DNA of 64,000 nucleotides from Planktophila turicensis (GCA_965234405.1 OZ248346.1), one strand, 5' to 3'; positions 52,448 through 62,396 are shown, numbered from the stretch's first letter. Notes: generated from the sequence alone by a model not told the origin. Program-made: numbers and translations.

Positions 52448-55305
52448 GCATCGATAAGTTGGTTGTCCGCGGAGCCCGCGAACATAACCTCAAAGATGTC
52501 TCCATCGAACTTCCACGCGATGCGCTGATTGTCTTTACTGGACTTTCAGGTTCAGGTAAATCAAGCCTCGCTTTCGACACCATCTTTGCTGAAGGTCAGC
52601 GCCGCTATGTTGAATCACTCTCAGCTTATGCGCGCCAATTCTTGGGGCAGATGGATAAGCCCGATGTAGATTTCATCGAAGGTCTTTCACCAGCTGTCTC
52701 AATCGACCAGAAGTCCACGAACCGCAACCCGCGTTCGACAGTGGGAACCATCACCGAGGTCTATGACTATTTCCGCCTGCTCTTTGCGCGCGCAGGTCGT
52801 CCGCACTGTCCTAAGTGCAGCAAGGCCGTTTCTCGGCAGAGCCCACAGCAGATCGTTGATCAAATTCTTGCAATGCCAGCAGCCACAAAGTTTCAGGTTT
52901 TGGCTCCTGTCATTCGCGAACGTAAAGGTGAGTTCGTCGATCTCTTTGCAGATCTCGTAACGCAGGGCTATTCCCGTGCTCGCGTGGATGGCGAAACCAT
53001 TCAGCTCACCGAACCTCCCAAACTGAAGAAGCAAGAGAAGCACACCATCGAAGTCGTTATCGATCGACTTACTGCGAAAGCTGAGAGCAAGTCTCGCCTT
53101 ACTGATTCCATTGAGACCGCCCTCAAACTCGGCAACGGTTTAGTTCTTCTGGACTTCGTTGATGCCAAGGGTCCTGAGAAAGAACATACGTACAGCGAGC
53201 ACCTTGCTTGCCATGATTGCAATCTCTCCTTTGAAGAGCTCGAACCACGTTCATTCTCATTTAACTCACCCTTTGGCGCCTGCGCCGAATGTTCGGGTAT
53301 CGGCACCAAGTTAGAAGTAGATGAAGATCTCATCATTCCCGATGACTCAATCTCAATTAATGAAGGCGCAATTGCTCCGTGGGCTGGGGGACAGTCATCT
53401 GAATACTTCCTTCGTCTCCTCGAAGCCCTCGCTGAGGAACTTCGCTTCTCTCTCGATAACCCTTGGAAGAAACTTTCCGCAAAAGCGAAAGATGCAATCA
53501 TCAATGGTTTTGAGTATGAAGTGCACGTTAAATTTAAGAACCGTTACGGTCGCGTTCGTAACTATTCAACGGGTTTCGAGGGCGTAGTCCCATTTATTCA
53601 TCGTCGCCATAGCGAAACCGATAGCGACTACAGCCGTGATAAGTACGAGGCCTATATGCGTGAGACTCCATGTCCTGCATGTAAGGGAGCTCGTCTTAAG
53701 CCTGAGGTTCTTGCAGTAACGCTTGGCGGAAAGAGCATCGCTGAAGTATGTGCGCTCTCCATCGATGATTGTGCAACGTTTCTTAAGCAAGTAACTCTCA
53801 ATAAGCGCGAGGCACAGATTGCTGAACGCGTCATGAAGGAAGTACATGCACGCCTTGGCTTCTTGCTTGATGTCGGACTTGATTACCTTTCGCTTGATCG
53901 CCCAGCGGCAACGCTCTCTGGTGGTGAGGCGCAACGTATTCGCTTAGCCACCCAGATCGGTTCAGGTCTTGTCGGTGTCCTCTATGTTCTGGATGAACCT
54001 TCAATCGGACTTCACCAACGCGACAACCGCCGCTTGATTGACACTCTTACTCGTCTTCGCGATCTTGGAAATACTCTCATCGTTGTTGAGCACGATGAAG
54101 AAACGATTCGCACCGCCGACTGGGTAGTCGATATCGGCCCAGGTGCGGGCGAACATGGCGGCAAAGTTGTCGTCTCAGGCTCCTACGAAGAACTTATTGC
54201 ATCCGAAGAATCAATTACTGGCGCCTACTTGTCAGGCCGCAGATCTATCGAGATTCCTGATTCTCGCCGGCCTGTTGATCCAAAGCGTCAGCTTGTCATC
54301 AAGGGTGCAAAAGAGAATAACCTGAAAGATATCGAAGTATCGATTCCACTCGGACTCTTTGTATCTGTCACCGGAGTTTCTGGTTCTGGAAAATCGACAC
54401 TGGTAAATGACATCCTCTACACAACTCTTGCCAACAAACTCAATGGTGCTCGTCTTGTGCCTGGTCGCCACCGCACTGTTACCGGAATCGATCAACTCGA
54501 TAAAGTTGTTCACGTTGATCAATCTCCAATCGGTCGTACGCCACGTTCTAACCCAGCTACCTACACAGGCGTTTTCGACAAAGTACGCGCGCTTTTCGCT
54601 GAAACGACTGAAGCCAAGGTCCGTGGATATCAACAAGGTCGCTTCTCATTTAACGTTAAGGGCGGCCGCTGCGAAAATTGCTCAGGCGATGGAACCATCA
54701 CCATCGAGATGAACTTCCTGCCGGATGTCTATGTTCCATGCGAGGTCTGCCATGGTGCGCGCTACAACCGCGAGACACTTGAAGTTCATTACAAGGGTAA
54801 GACAATTGCTCAGGTTCTCGATATGCCAATCGAGATTGCACATGAATTTTTCGAATCCGTTCCTACTATTGCGAGATACCTCAAGACGCTCTGCGACGTA
54901 GGACTTGGCTATGTCCGCCTAGGGCAATCTGCACCAACGCTTTCAGGTGGAGAAGCGCAACGCGTCAAGCTTGCGACCGAACTTCAGCGACGTTCTACCG
55001 GTCGCACTATTTATGTACTCGATGAACCAACTACCGGACTTCACTTCGAAGATGTCAATAAACTCTTAGGAGTTCTCAAGCGCCTTGTTGAATCAGGAAA
55101 TACAGTCATCGTGATTGAACATAACCTTGATGTCATCAAATCATCCGACTGGGTCATCGATATGGGACCTGAAGGTGGTTTCCGTGGCGGAACAGTTGTT
55201 GCCGAAGGAACACCTGAAGAAGTTGCGAAGGTAAAGGCAAGTTACACAGGTCAATATCTCGCTGAAATTCTTGCGACCAATCGAAAAATCAACAAGAAGA
55301 AGTAG
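52444..55305 (+). CDS. uvrA: Excinuclease ABC subunit A
   Basis: Tandem ABC ATPase that recognises DNA lesions. 953 residues: first Walker A GLSGSGKSS near 33, cysteine cluster CHDC...CAEC near 258-285, first signature LSGGEAQRIRLA near 497, second Walker A GVSGSGKST near 645, zinc finger CENC...CEVC near 745-770, and second signature LSGGEAQRVKLA near 835. Full length with basic tail NKKK. It overlaps uvrB and is two bases from uvrC, making a uvrBAC block. Confidence 0.98.
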   Translation: MSIDKLVVRGAREHNLKDVSIELPRDALIVFTGLSGSGKSSLAFDTIFAEGQRRYVESLSAYARQFLGQMDKPDVDFIEGLSPAVSIDQKSTNRNPRSTVGTITEVYDYFRLLFARAGRPHCPKCSKAVSRQSPQQIVDQILAMPAATKFQVLAPVIRERKGEFVDLFADLVTQGYSRARVDGETIQLTEPPKLKKQEKHTIEVVIDRLTAKAESKSRLTDSIETALKLGNGLVLLDFVDAKGPEKEHTYSEHLACHDCNLSFEELEPRSFSFNSPFGACAECSGIGTKLEVDEDLIIPDDSISINEGAIAPWAGGQSSEYFLRLLEALAEELRFSLDNPWKKLSAKAKDAIINGFEYEVHVKFKNRYGRVRNYSTGFEGVVPFIHRRHSETDSDYSRDKYEAYMRETPCPACKGARLKPEVLAVTLGGKSIAEVCALSIDDCATFLKQVTLNKREAQIAERVMKEVHARLGFLLDVGLDYLSLDRPAATLSGGEAQRIRLATQIGSGLVGVLYVLDEPSIGLHQRDNRRLIDTLTRLRDLGNTLIVVEHDEETIRTADWVVDIGPGAGEHGGKVVVSGSYEELIASEESITGAYLSGRRSIEIPDSRRPVDPKRQLVIKGAKENNLKDIEVSIPLGLFVSVTGVSGSGKSTLVNDILYTTLANKLNGARLVPGRHRTVTGIDQLDKVVHVDQSPIGRTPRSNPATYTGVFDKVRALFAETTEAKVRGYQQGRFSFNVKGGRCENCSGDGTITIEMNFLPDVYVPCEVCHGARYNRETLEVHYKGKTIAQVLDMPIEIAHEFFESVPTIARYLKTLCDVGLGYVRLGQSAPTLSGGEAQRVKLATELQRRSTGRTIYVLDEPTTGLHFEDVNKLLGVLKRLVESGNTVIVIEHNLDVIKSSDWVIDMGPEGGFRGGTVVAEGTPEEVAKVKASYTGQYLAEILATNRKINKKK

Positions 55306-55307
55306 CA

Positions 55308-57242
55308 ATGGCTGAGCCATCCAGTTATCGCCCCAAGGAGATTCCTGAAGAGCCTGGCGTCTATCGTTTTTATAACGGCAGCGACAAAGTTATCTATGTC
55401 GGTAAGGCAAAGAACTTAAAGAATCGACTCACCACCTACTTCGGATCTAATCTGGCACAGAAGACGTACCGCATGGTCCACGAGGCAGTACGCGTTGACT
55501 GGACAATTGTCGGCACCGAACTTGAAGCACTCGCTCTCGAGTTCTCTTGGATCAAGCAGTATCACCCGACCTATAACGTGCAATTTAAAGACGATAAGTC
55601 ATATCCATATTTAGCCATTTCCATGGCCGATGAATTTCCTCGCATCTTCATCACTCGCAAAGAGAAGCGACCTGGCCTTAAATACTTCGGTCCATATACA
55701 AATGCGTGGGCGCTACGAAATACGTATGAAGTACTTCTAAAGGTATTCCCAGTTCGTTCCTGCAGCGCCGGAAACTTTCAGCGAGCTCAACGCACCAAGC
55801 GCCAATGTCTCTTGGGGGATATCGGAAAGTGTGCAGCTCCATGCGTTGGTTGGGTGACCCCAGAAGAACATAAAGAGATTGCCGTAAAGCTCGATGCCTT
55901 TATGGAGAAAGGTATGGAGAACCTTCTTCCAACCCTGCGCGCCGAAATGGCGGCAGCCTCTGAAAAGGAAGAGTTTGAACGCGCAGCTCGTCTACGCGAT
56001 CAGATCGAATCATTCGAAAAGGCGCAACGATCTACCCAAGGAAACCTCTCTGATGATCTTGACGGAGATTTCATCTCGCTCCACGAAGAAGGTCTGCATG
56101 CCGCTGGCTCAATCTTCATCGTTCGTCGCGGTTCGATAAAGGGATCGCGATCATGGATTGTTGATCAAGAACGTGCCCTTGAAGGTGACGATCAAGTTGG
56201 CTCGCTCTTCTTCTCTATCTATAGCCAGAGCGCACCTGCCGATATTCCATCTGAAATTTATCTCAACGCCGAACCTGCTGATCGCATAGCGCTAGAGGAA
56301 TGGTTGACCTCTCTGCGTGGCGCGCGAGTATCAATCAAGGTTCCGCAACGCGGGGAAAAGGTTGAACTTCTGCAAACTGTCGAGCGCAATGCTCATTACG
56401 CACTCGTCCAATACTTGAGCAAGCGAGCAACAGATGCAGCGGTATCTGGCAAAGCCCTTATTGAACTTGAAGAAGAGCTCCAACTTTCCCGAACCCCGCT
56501 TCGCATTGAGTGCTATGACATCTCAAATATTTCCGGTACGTCTGTTGTTGCATCTATGGTGGTCTTTGAAGACGGCCTAGCTAAGAAGAGCGAATATCGC
56601 AGATTCATCATCGATACCGATACTGCCCAAGATGACACTCGTGCGATGCATCAGGTGATTACGCGCCGCATGAAACGCCTGCTGGCTGATCGCAACGTAA
56701 ATCAAAGCGAGGTCGCTGAGACGGGTGGCAAACTCAGCAAATTTGCATACCCGCCACAACTCATCGTTGTTGACGGTGGAGCGCCACAAGTTGCAGCTGC
56801 GCAACGAGCGCTCGATGAACTTGGAATAACGGATGTCGCTCTATGCGGATTAGCAAAGCGTCTTGAGGAAGTCTGGATGCCGGGGGATAAGGACCCACTG
56901 ATTCTTCCGCGCACTTCTGAAGGAATGTATTTACTTCAGCGCATCCGCGATGAGGCGCATAGATTCGCCATCACCTTCCATAGATCGCGTCGCTCAAAGG
57001 TTATGCTCGAATCTCTGCTGGATGAGATTCCACAACTTGGAGAAACAAGGCGCGCAGCGCTCCTCGATAGGTTCGGTTCAGTAACTGCAATGCGCAAGGC
57101 GACCGCCGAAGAGCTTGCATCTACTCCAGGCATTGGCGCAACGATTGCATCCATCATCTTTACCCACCTGCAGAGCTTGTCCCAGTCGGGCGTTGAATTA
57201 GCAGGCGTTGATATGGCAACAGGCGAGATACTTGACACCTAA
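55308..57242 (+). CDS. uvrC: Excinuclease ABC subunit C
   Basis: Dual-incision nuclease of nucleotide excision repair, 644 residues. The N-terminal GIY-YIG domain has GVYRFYNGSDKVIYVGKAKNL (GVYRFY and VIYVGKAKN), a UVR helix pair near residue 215 (FERAARLRDQI), the RNase H-like nuclease with ECYDISNISGT and DGGAPQVAAA, and a C-terminal double HhH region (STPGIGATIA). It starts two bases behind uvrA. Complete and standard. Confidence 0.97.
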   Translation: MAEPSSYRPKEIPEEPGVYRFYNGSDKVIYVGKAKNLKNRLTTYFGSNLAQKTYRMVHEAVRVDWTIVGTELEALALEFSWIKQYHPTYNVQFKDDKSYPYLAISMADEFPRIFITRKEKRPGLKYFGPYTNAWALRNTYEVLLKVFPVRSCSAGNFQRAQRTKRQCLLGDIGKCAAPCVGWVTPEEHKEIAVKLDAFMEKGMENLLPTLRAEMAAASEKEEFERAARLRDQIESFEKAQRSTQGNLSDDLDGDFISLHEEGLHAAGSIFIVRRGSIKGSRSWIVDQERALEGDDQVGSLFFSIYSQSAPADIPSEIYLNAEPADRIALEEWLTSLRGARVSIKVPQRGEKVELLQTVERNAHYALVQYLSKRATDAAVSGKALIELEEELQLSRTPLRIECYDISNISGTSVVASMVVFEDGLAKKSEYRRFIIDTDTAQDDTRAMHQVITRRMKRLLADRNVNQSEVAETGGKLSKFAYPPQLIVVDGGAPQVAAAQRALDELGITDVALCGLAKRLEEVWMPGDKDPLILPRTSEGMYLLQRIRDEAHRFAITFHRSRRSKVMLESLLDEIPQLGETRRAALLDRFGSVTAMRKATAEELASTPGIGATIASIIFTHLQSLSQSGVELAGVDMATGEILDT

Positions 57243-57244
57243 GG

Positions 57245-57257
57245 CAGAATGTTAGGT
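57245..57257 (+). promoter_or_regulatory. Candidate -10 element before rapZ
   Basis: CAGAAT at 57245-57250, seven bases before the ATG at 57258, in the same TAAGGCAGAAT string that precedes hisI. Confidence 0.35.
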
Positions 57258-58124
57258 ATGGCGACACAAGAACTTCTGATTCTTACAGGCATGTCAGGTG
57301 CTGGGCGTTCAACAGTTGCCCACGCACTCGAAGATCTCGGTTGGTATGTCGTCGATAACTTGCCTCCAGCGCTTTTGCCGCAGCTAGCCGAACAGAGCCT
57401 TGATACTCATGCTGCTCTCGCCGTCGTTGTCGATGTTCGCGGCGGAAAGTTTTTCGATGAACTCAATAGCGCTCTCTCACAACTGAAGAGTTCATCTACT
57501 CCTTACCGCCTACTCTTTCTCGACGCCACGGATCAAGCGCTCGTTCAGCGCTTTGAATCAACGCGTCGTCCGCATCCATTGCAGGCAAAAGATCGCATCG
57601 TTGATGGAATCGCACGCGAACGCGCCAAGCTTGAAGAAATTCGCGCGCAGGCCGATGTCGTCATTGACTCTTCCAATCTCAATGTCCATCAACTAGAAAA
57701 GCGCACCTCTGAAATCTTTGCAGCAGGAATGCTGCCAAGCCTGCGCGTCAATGTTCTCTCATTCGGTTACAAGTACGGAATTCCGGTTGACTCAGATCTC
57801 GTTCTTGATTGTCGCTTCATTCCCAATCCGCATTGGATCCCTGAACTTCGTCCACTCAATGGTTTGGATAAACCTGTCTCTGACAAAGTCCTCGGCAGTG
57901 ATGGTGTCGAAGATTTCGTGAAGAGTTACGTGGGCGTGGTGCAGAAGATGATTCCTGGATATTTTCGAGAAGGTAAGAAGTACGTAACTATCGCGATTGG
58001 TTGCACAGGCGGAAAGCATCGTTCTGTCGCAATCGCTGAAGAAATTGCTCGTCAGTTGACGACTTCATCTAAGGATCTTGAGATCACAGCTCATGCAACA
58101 CACCGCGATGTAGGACGGGAATGA
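57258..58124 (+). CDS. rapZ: RapZ/YvcJ-family nucleotide-binding protein
   Basis: P-loop protein of 288 residues (291 if the ATG at 57249 is used). N-terminal Walker A GMSGAGRST, then YVVDNLPPALLP, DVRGGKFF, and the C-terminal domain with SFGYKYGIP, DCRFIPNPHW and GCTGGKHRSVAIAE. RapZ is an RNA-binding adaptor in enterobacteria; in gram-positives the homologue is a nucleotide-binding protein always linked to yvcK and whiA, as here. ATGA overlap with yvcK. RNA adaptor activity here is not implied. Confidence 0.94.
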   Translation: MATQELLILTGMSGAGRSTVAHALEDLGWYVVDNLPPALLPQLAEQSLDTHAALAVVVDVRGGKFFDELNSALSQLKSSSTPYRLLFLDATDQALVQRFESTRRPHPLQAKDRIVDGIARERAKLEEIRAQADVVIDSSNLNVHQLEKRTSEIFAAGMLPSLRVNVLSFGYKYGIPVDSDLVLDCRFIPNPHWIPELRPLNGLDKPVSDKVLGSDGVEDFVKSYVGVVQKMIPGYFREGKKYVTIAIGCTGGKHRSVAIAEEIARQLTTSSKDLEITAHATHRDVGRE

Positions 58125-59068
58125 GTCAAGAAAGAAAAGTTGTAGCGCTCGGTGGAGGACATGGCTTAGCCGCAACTCTCACCGCGCTCCGTAGTTTTAC
58201 TTCGAGCATCACTGCAATTGTTACCGTTGCGGATAATGGTGGATCTAGTGGTCGCCTTCGTACTGAGTTTCCTATTCTGCCTCCAGGTGATTTACGTATG
58301 GCACTGGCGGCGCTCTGCAGCGATGATGAGTGGGGCAGAAGCTGGGCTGAGATCATGCAATATCGCTTTACCAGCGAAGGCGAACTCAATGGTCACGCAG
58401 TCGGCAATCTTTTACTCGCAGCGTTATGGGATCGCGATGAAGATACTGTCGCTGGTTTAGATCGCGTTGGGGCACTTCTTAAAGTGATTGGCCGCGTGCT
58501 GCCGATGGCATCAGTGCCTCTGGATATCGAGGCCACCTTTGAGAATTCCATTGGGACAAAGATTGTTCGTGGCCAAGCTGAAGTTGCCACAACAAAGGGA
58601 AGACTTAAATCAATCCGCATAATTCCTGAAAATCCAACTGCTCATCCAGATGCGCTCACCACTATCGCTGATGCTGAGTGGATAACGATGGGACCTGGTT
58701 CTTGGTTCTCGAGTGTTATTCCGCATCTTCTGGTTCCCGCACAACGTGATGCCATCGTTGCATCTAAGGCAAAGAAGATTCTGCTACTCAATCTCGATAC
58801 CGCAGATAAATCAGCAGGGGAGTACGCAGGTTATTCACCACTCGAACACCTTCGCATCTTGTCCGAATATGCCCCAGAACTTCACTTTGATTGCGTTGCT
58901 ATCGACAGCTCCGCCGATGGACAGGACGAATTACGTGCACATCTTTCAACCATAGGTTCAGAGTTGGTGGTCGCTGATTTACGCAGTGCAGGGTCGCCCC
59001 TGCACCATGATGTGAAAAAATTGGGTCAACTTTTCTCACACATTGACTCCGAAATACTGGTTGGATAA
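58121..59068 (+). CDS. YvcK/CofD-like gluconeogenesis and cell-shape factor
   Basis: YvcK-family protein of 315 residues with a CofD-like Rossmann fold. It has ALGGGHGLAATLTALR at the N-terminus, TVADNGGSSGRLR, PPGDLRMALAAL, NLLLAALWD and the GPGSWFSSVIPHLL block. Homologues bind UDP-sugars and are needed for growth on gluconeogenic carbon and for cell wall balance (CuvA in mycobacteria). It is coupled to rapZ and precedes whiA by five bases. Confidence 0.92.
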   Translation: MSQERKVVALGGGHGLAATLTALRSFTSSITAIVTVADNGGSSGRLRTEFPILPPGDLRMALAALCSDDEWGRSWAEIMQYRFTSEGELNGHAVGNLLLAALWDRDEDTVAGLDRVGALLKVIGRVLPMASVPLDIEATFENSIGTKIVRGQAEVATTKGRLKSIRIIPENPTAHPDALTTIADAEWITMGPGSWFSSVIPHLLVPAQRDAIVASKAKKILLLNLDTADKSAGEYAGYSPLEHLRILSEYAPELHFDCVAIDSSADGQDELRAHLSTIGSELVVADLRSAGSPLHHDVKKLGQLFSHIDSEILVG

Positions 59069-59073
59069 CCCCC

Positions 59074-60054
59074 ATGGCAATGACAGCAGCAGTGAAGGAT
59101 GAGCTCAGTCGTCTCTCCGTGACCAAGCCTTGTTGTCGTAAAGCTGAAGTTTCCTCACTCCTGCGTTTTGCTGGCGGACTTCATATCGCCGCAGGAAAAG
59201 TTGTTATTGAGGTCGAGCTCGATACCTCACAGAGCGCACGACGTCTTAAGAAAGATATCGCCGATATTTACGGCCACGACAGTGATTTAGCGGTGCTCTC
59301 ATCAAGTGGGCTTCGTAAAGGATCTCGCTACGTGGTTCGAGTAATTGAGGCAGGAGATGCTCTTGCTCGCCAGACAGGCTTGATTGATGCAAATGGTCGC
59401 CCAGTTCGTGGACTCCCACCGCAAGTTGTTGCTGCCAATGTCTGCGATGCCGAAGCTGCATGGCGTGGCGCATTTATCGCACATGGTTCATTGACCGAGC
59501 CAGGTCGCTCTTCATCTCTCGAAATTACCTGCCCAGGTCCAGAGGCAGCCCTTGCTCTTGTTGGCGCAGCGCGTCGACTCAATATCGTTGCAAAGGCACG
59601 AGAAGTTCGTGGCGTAGATCGAGTTGTTATTCGTGATGGTGATGCGATTGGTGTTCTACTCACTCGCCTGGGTGCACATGAGAGCGTCCTTGCTTGGGAA
59701 GAACGACGCATGCGTCGTGAAGTGCGTGCAACAGCAAATCGACTTGCCAACTTTGATGACGCAAACTTGCGCCGTTCTGCACGAGCTGCTGTTGCAGCTG
59801 CAGCACGTGTACAACGTGCGATGGAAATCCTTGGTCCAGAAATTCCAGATCACTTGAAGGAAGCTGGCGAACTTCGAATTTCTCACGGACAAGCAAGTCT
59901 TGAAGAACTTGGTTCACTTGCGACCCCGCCAATGACTAAGGATGCAATCGCAGGTCGCATCCGCCGCCTCCTTGCTATGGCAGATAAGCGCGCACAAGAG
60001 CTCGGAATTCCTGACACTGAAGCGGGACTTTCTCCAGATCTACTCGGCGAGTAA
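59074..60054 (+). CDS. whiA: WhiA DNA-binding regulator
   Basis: Protein of 326 residues combining an N-terminal LAGLIDADG homing-endonuclease-like domain (LRFAGGLHIAAG, AWRGAFIAHGSLTEPGRS seen as RGAFIAHGSLTEP) without nuclease residues, and a C-terminal helix-turn-helix (about 225-320, HLKEAGELRISHGQASLEELG, seen as HLKEAGELR and EELGSLA). In Streptomyces WhiA activates division genes such as ftsZ and ftsW. Here it acts in a non-sporulating context. ATG 59074 or 59080 may be the start; neither has a ribosome site. Confidence 0.94.
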   Translation: MAMTAAVKDELSRLSVTKPCCRKAEVSSLLRFAGGLHIAAGKVVIEVELDTSQSARRLKKDIADIYGHDSDLAVLSSSGLRKGSRYVVRVIEAGDALARQTGLIDANGRPVRGLPPQVVAANVCDAEAAWRGAFIAHGSLTEPGRSSSLEITCPGPEAALALVGAARRLNIVAKAREVRGVDRVVIRDGDAIGVLLTRLGAHESVLAWEERRMRREVRATANRLANFDDANLRRSARAAVAAAARVQRAMEILGPEIPDHLKEAGELRISHGQASLEELGSLATPPMTKDAIAGRIRRLLAMADKRAQELGIPDTEAGLSPDLLGE

Positions 60055-60147
60055 TACTCAGCTCGCATCGAAAGTGAGCCTTCGCACGCTCACTGACCGG
60101 CCAGTAGCAATCCACAGGCTGATAGACTTCGGGCCAAGCCCCCAATG

Positions 60148-60210
60148 TTGTGGTGTAACTGATAGCCACCTATATGCGGGGCATTTCACTTTCTAGAAGA
60201 GGTTCTCATA
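60148..60210 (+). promoter_or_regulatory. gap operon promoter and leader
   Basis: TTGTGG (60148-60153) and TATATG (60171-60176) with a 17-base spacer predict a start near 60183 and a leader of about 28 bases with AGAAGAGG upstream of the ATG. The bases 60055-60147 hold no gene I can recognise. Confidence 0.55.
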
Positions 60211-61209
60211 ATGATTAATGTCGGAATTAATGGTTTTGGACGTATTGGCCGCAACTTCTTTCGCGCAGCGCTCACAAACCCAAACATCAATATCGTAGGT
60301 ATCAACGACCTCACAGATAACGCAACTCTTGCTCACTTGCTCAAGTACGACTCAATCTTGGGACGCCTTGGACTTGAAGTCTCACACACAGAAGACACTA
60401 TTACTGTCGGCGGAAAGACCATTAAGGTATTTGCAGATCGCGATCCAGCAAACCTTCCTTGGGCATCAGTCAAGGCAGATATCGTCATTGAATCGACAGG
60501 TCACTTCACAAAGGCAGCGGATGCGCAGAAGCACATCACAGCTGGAGCTAAGAAGGTCATCATCTCTGCACCCGCAACAGATGAAGACATCACAATCGTG
60601 ATGGGTGTAAACCACGAGAACTACGACCCAGCAAAGCACAACGTGATTTCAAATGCTTCATGTACAACTAACTGCCTTGCTCCAATGGCAAAGGTTTTGG
60701 ATGAGAAGTTCGGAATCGTCCGCGGTCTCATGACAACAATCCACGCGTACACAAACGATCAGGTCATCCTCGACTTCCCACACAAGGATCTCCGTCGCGC
60801 ACGTGCCGCAGCGACAAATATCATCCCAAGCTCAACAGGTGCTGCAAAGGCAATCTCTTTGGTACTTCCACAGCTCAAGGGCAAGCTTGATGGTTTCGCA
60901 ATGCGCGTACCTGTTCCAACAGGTTCAGCTACAGACCTCACAGTCGAACTCGCTAAGGAAGCAACAGCTGCTGAGATCAACGCAGCGATGAAGGAAGCGG
61001 CAAATGGTTCACTCAAGGGCTTCCTCACATACACAGAAGATCAGATCGTTTCTTCAGATATCGTGACAGATCCTTCATCATGTATCTTCGATGCAGGTCT
61101 AACCAAGGCAATTGGAACAACAGTCAAGGTTGTTGGTTGGTATGACAACGAATGGGGCTACTCAAACCGCCTCGTTGACCTTGTTGGATATGTAGGTAAG
61201 TCCCTCTAA
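60211..61209 (+). CDS. gap: Glyceraldehyde-3-phosphate dehydrogenase
   Basis: Glycolytic dehydrogenase of 332 residues. The Rossmann loop NGFGRIGRN, Asp33 in INDLTD (points to NAD preference) and the active site SNASCTTNCLAP with Cys151 are present. It heads the gap-pgk-tpiA operon, with a good promoter at 60148-60176 and the ribosome site AGAGG. Codon use is strongly biased towards GCA, AAG, ATC and CTC, consistent with very high expression. Confidence 0.98.
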   Translation: MINVGINGFGRIGRNFFRAALTNPNINIVGINDLTDNATLAHLLKYDSILGRLGLEVSHTEDTITVGGKTIKVFADRDPANLPWASVKADIVIESTGHFTKAADAQKHITAGAKKVIISAPATDEDITIVMGVNHENYDPAKHNVISNASCTTNCLAPMAKVLDEKFGIVRGLMTTIHAYTNDQVILDFPHKDLRRARAAATNIIPSSTGAAKAISLVLPQLKGKLDGFAMRVPVPTGSATDLTVELAKEATAAEINAAMKEAANGSLKGFLTYTEDQIVSSDIVTDPSSCIFDAGLTKAIGTTVKVVGWYDNEWGYSNRLVDLVGYVGKSL

Positions 61210-62396
61210 TGTCTTCTTTGGTTGACCTAGATGTAGCTGGTAAGCGCGTATTTTTACGTTGCGATCTCAATGTTCCTTTGAAAGAAGGAAAGATCACTGA
61301 TGATGGCCGTATTCGCGCTTCACTTCCGACTATCAATGCCCTCCTTGCAAAAGGTGCAAGCATTGTTATTGCAGCTCATCTAGGTCGACCGAAAGGCGAG
61401 GCAAAAACTGAACTTTCACTTGCACCTGTTGCAGTTCGTCTCTCTGAACTTCTTGGAAAGCCTGTGCAATTTGCAGGTGCAATCACTGGCGCAGATGTCA
61501 CAGCGAAAGCCGAGGCACTTGCAGCAGGTGAAGTTCTTCTTCTAGAAAATATTCGTTTCAGCGCAGCCGAGACATCTAAGGATGAATCAGAGCGCGCTGC
61601 ACTCGCTGCAGAGCTTGCAAAGCTTGCTGACTTCTATGTTGGCGATGGCTTCGGCGCAGTGCACCGTAAGCACGCCTCCGTATTCGATTTAGCCAAGCTT
61701 CTCCCGCATGCAGCAGGAACTCTCGTTGCCGCAGAAGTTGAAGTTCTCAAGAAGCTAACCATCGATCCTGTTCGTCCATATGGCGTTGTTCTCGGTGGTT
61801 CAAAAGTTTCAGACAAGATCGGTGTTATCTCAAACCTTCTTGGAAAAGTTGATGTCATGGCTATCGGTGGCGGGATGCTCTTCACATTCCTTGCAGCGCA
61901 AGGCAAAGAGATTGGTTCTTCCCTTGTAGAACGCGATCTCATTGATACCGTCAAGGGCCTCATTAAGCAGGCTGAAGATTCTGGCGTAAAGCTCTTGCTC
62001 CCAACAGATATCGTCGTTGCTCCAACGTTTTCTGCAGATGCGACACCAACTTTGGTAAGTGCTGATGCAATTCCTGCAGATCAGATGGGCCTCGATATTG
62101 GACCTGAAACTGCGGCGGCATTTGCTGCAGCAATCAAGACGTGCAAGACAGTCTTCTGGAACGGTCCAATGGGCGTCTTCGAATTTCCTAACTTTGCACA
62201 CGGAACGAAGGTTGTTGCGCAAGCACTCACTGAAGTTCCCGGGATCTCCGTTGTCGGAGGTGGTGATTCAGCAGCAGCTGTTCGCGCACTCGGCTTTGCA
62301 GATTCTGCCTTCGGTTACATCTCAACTGGCGGCGGAGCTTCACTTGAATACCTCGAAGGCAAAGAACTTCCGGGTCTGACAGCCCTCGATCTCTAA
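61209..62396 (+). CDS. pgk: Phosphoglycerate kinase
   Basis: Two-domain glycolytic kinase of 395 residues. VFLRCDLNVPLKEGKI (RCDLNVP), AAHLGRPKGE, LLENIRF, VGDGFGAVHRKHAS, VVLGGSKVSDKIGV and the C-terminal GGGDSAAAVR with STGGGASLEYLEG are the standard PGK blocks. The ATG shares one base with the gap stop (TAATG), so it is translated by coupling. Confidence 0.98.
   Translation: MSSLVDLDVAGKRVFLRCDLNVPLKEGKITDDGRIRASLPTINALLAKGASIVIAAHLGRPKGEAKTELSLAPVAVRLSELLGKPVQFAGAITGADVTAKAEALAAGEVLLLENIRFSAAETSKDESERAALAAELAKLADFYVGDGFGAVHRKHASVFDLAKLLPHAAGTLVAAEVEVLKKLTIDPVRPYGVVLGGSKVSDKIGVISNLLGKVDVMAIGGGMLFTFLAAQGKEIGSSLVERDLIDTVKGLIKQAEDSGVKLLLPTDIVVAPTFSADATPTLVSADAIPADQMGLDIGPETAAAFAAAIKTCKTVFWNGPMGVFEFPNFAHGTKVVAQALTEVPGISVVGGGDSAAAVRALGFADSAFGYISTGGGASLEYLEGKELPGLTALDL

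Noticed and set aside
53001..53934. Long minus-strand frames inside uvrA (167 and 122 codons)
   Set aside because: They lie opposite a fully conserved UvrA sequence and show no family motif; ordinary shadow frames.
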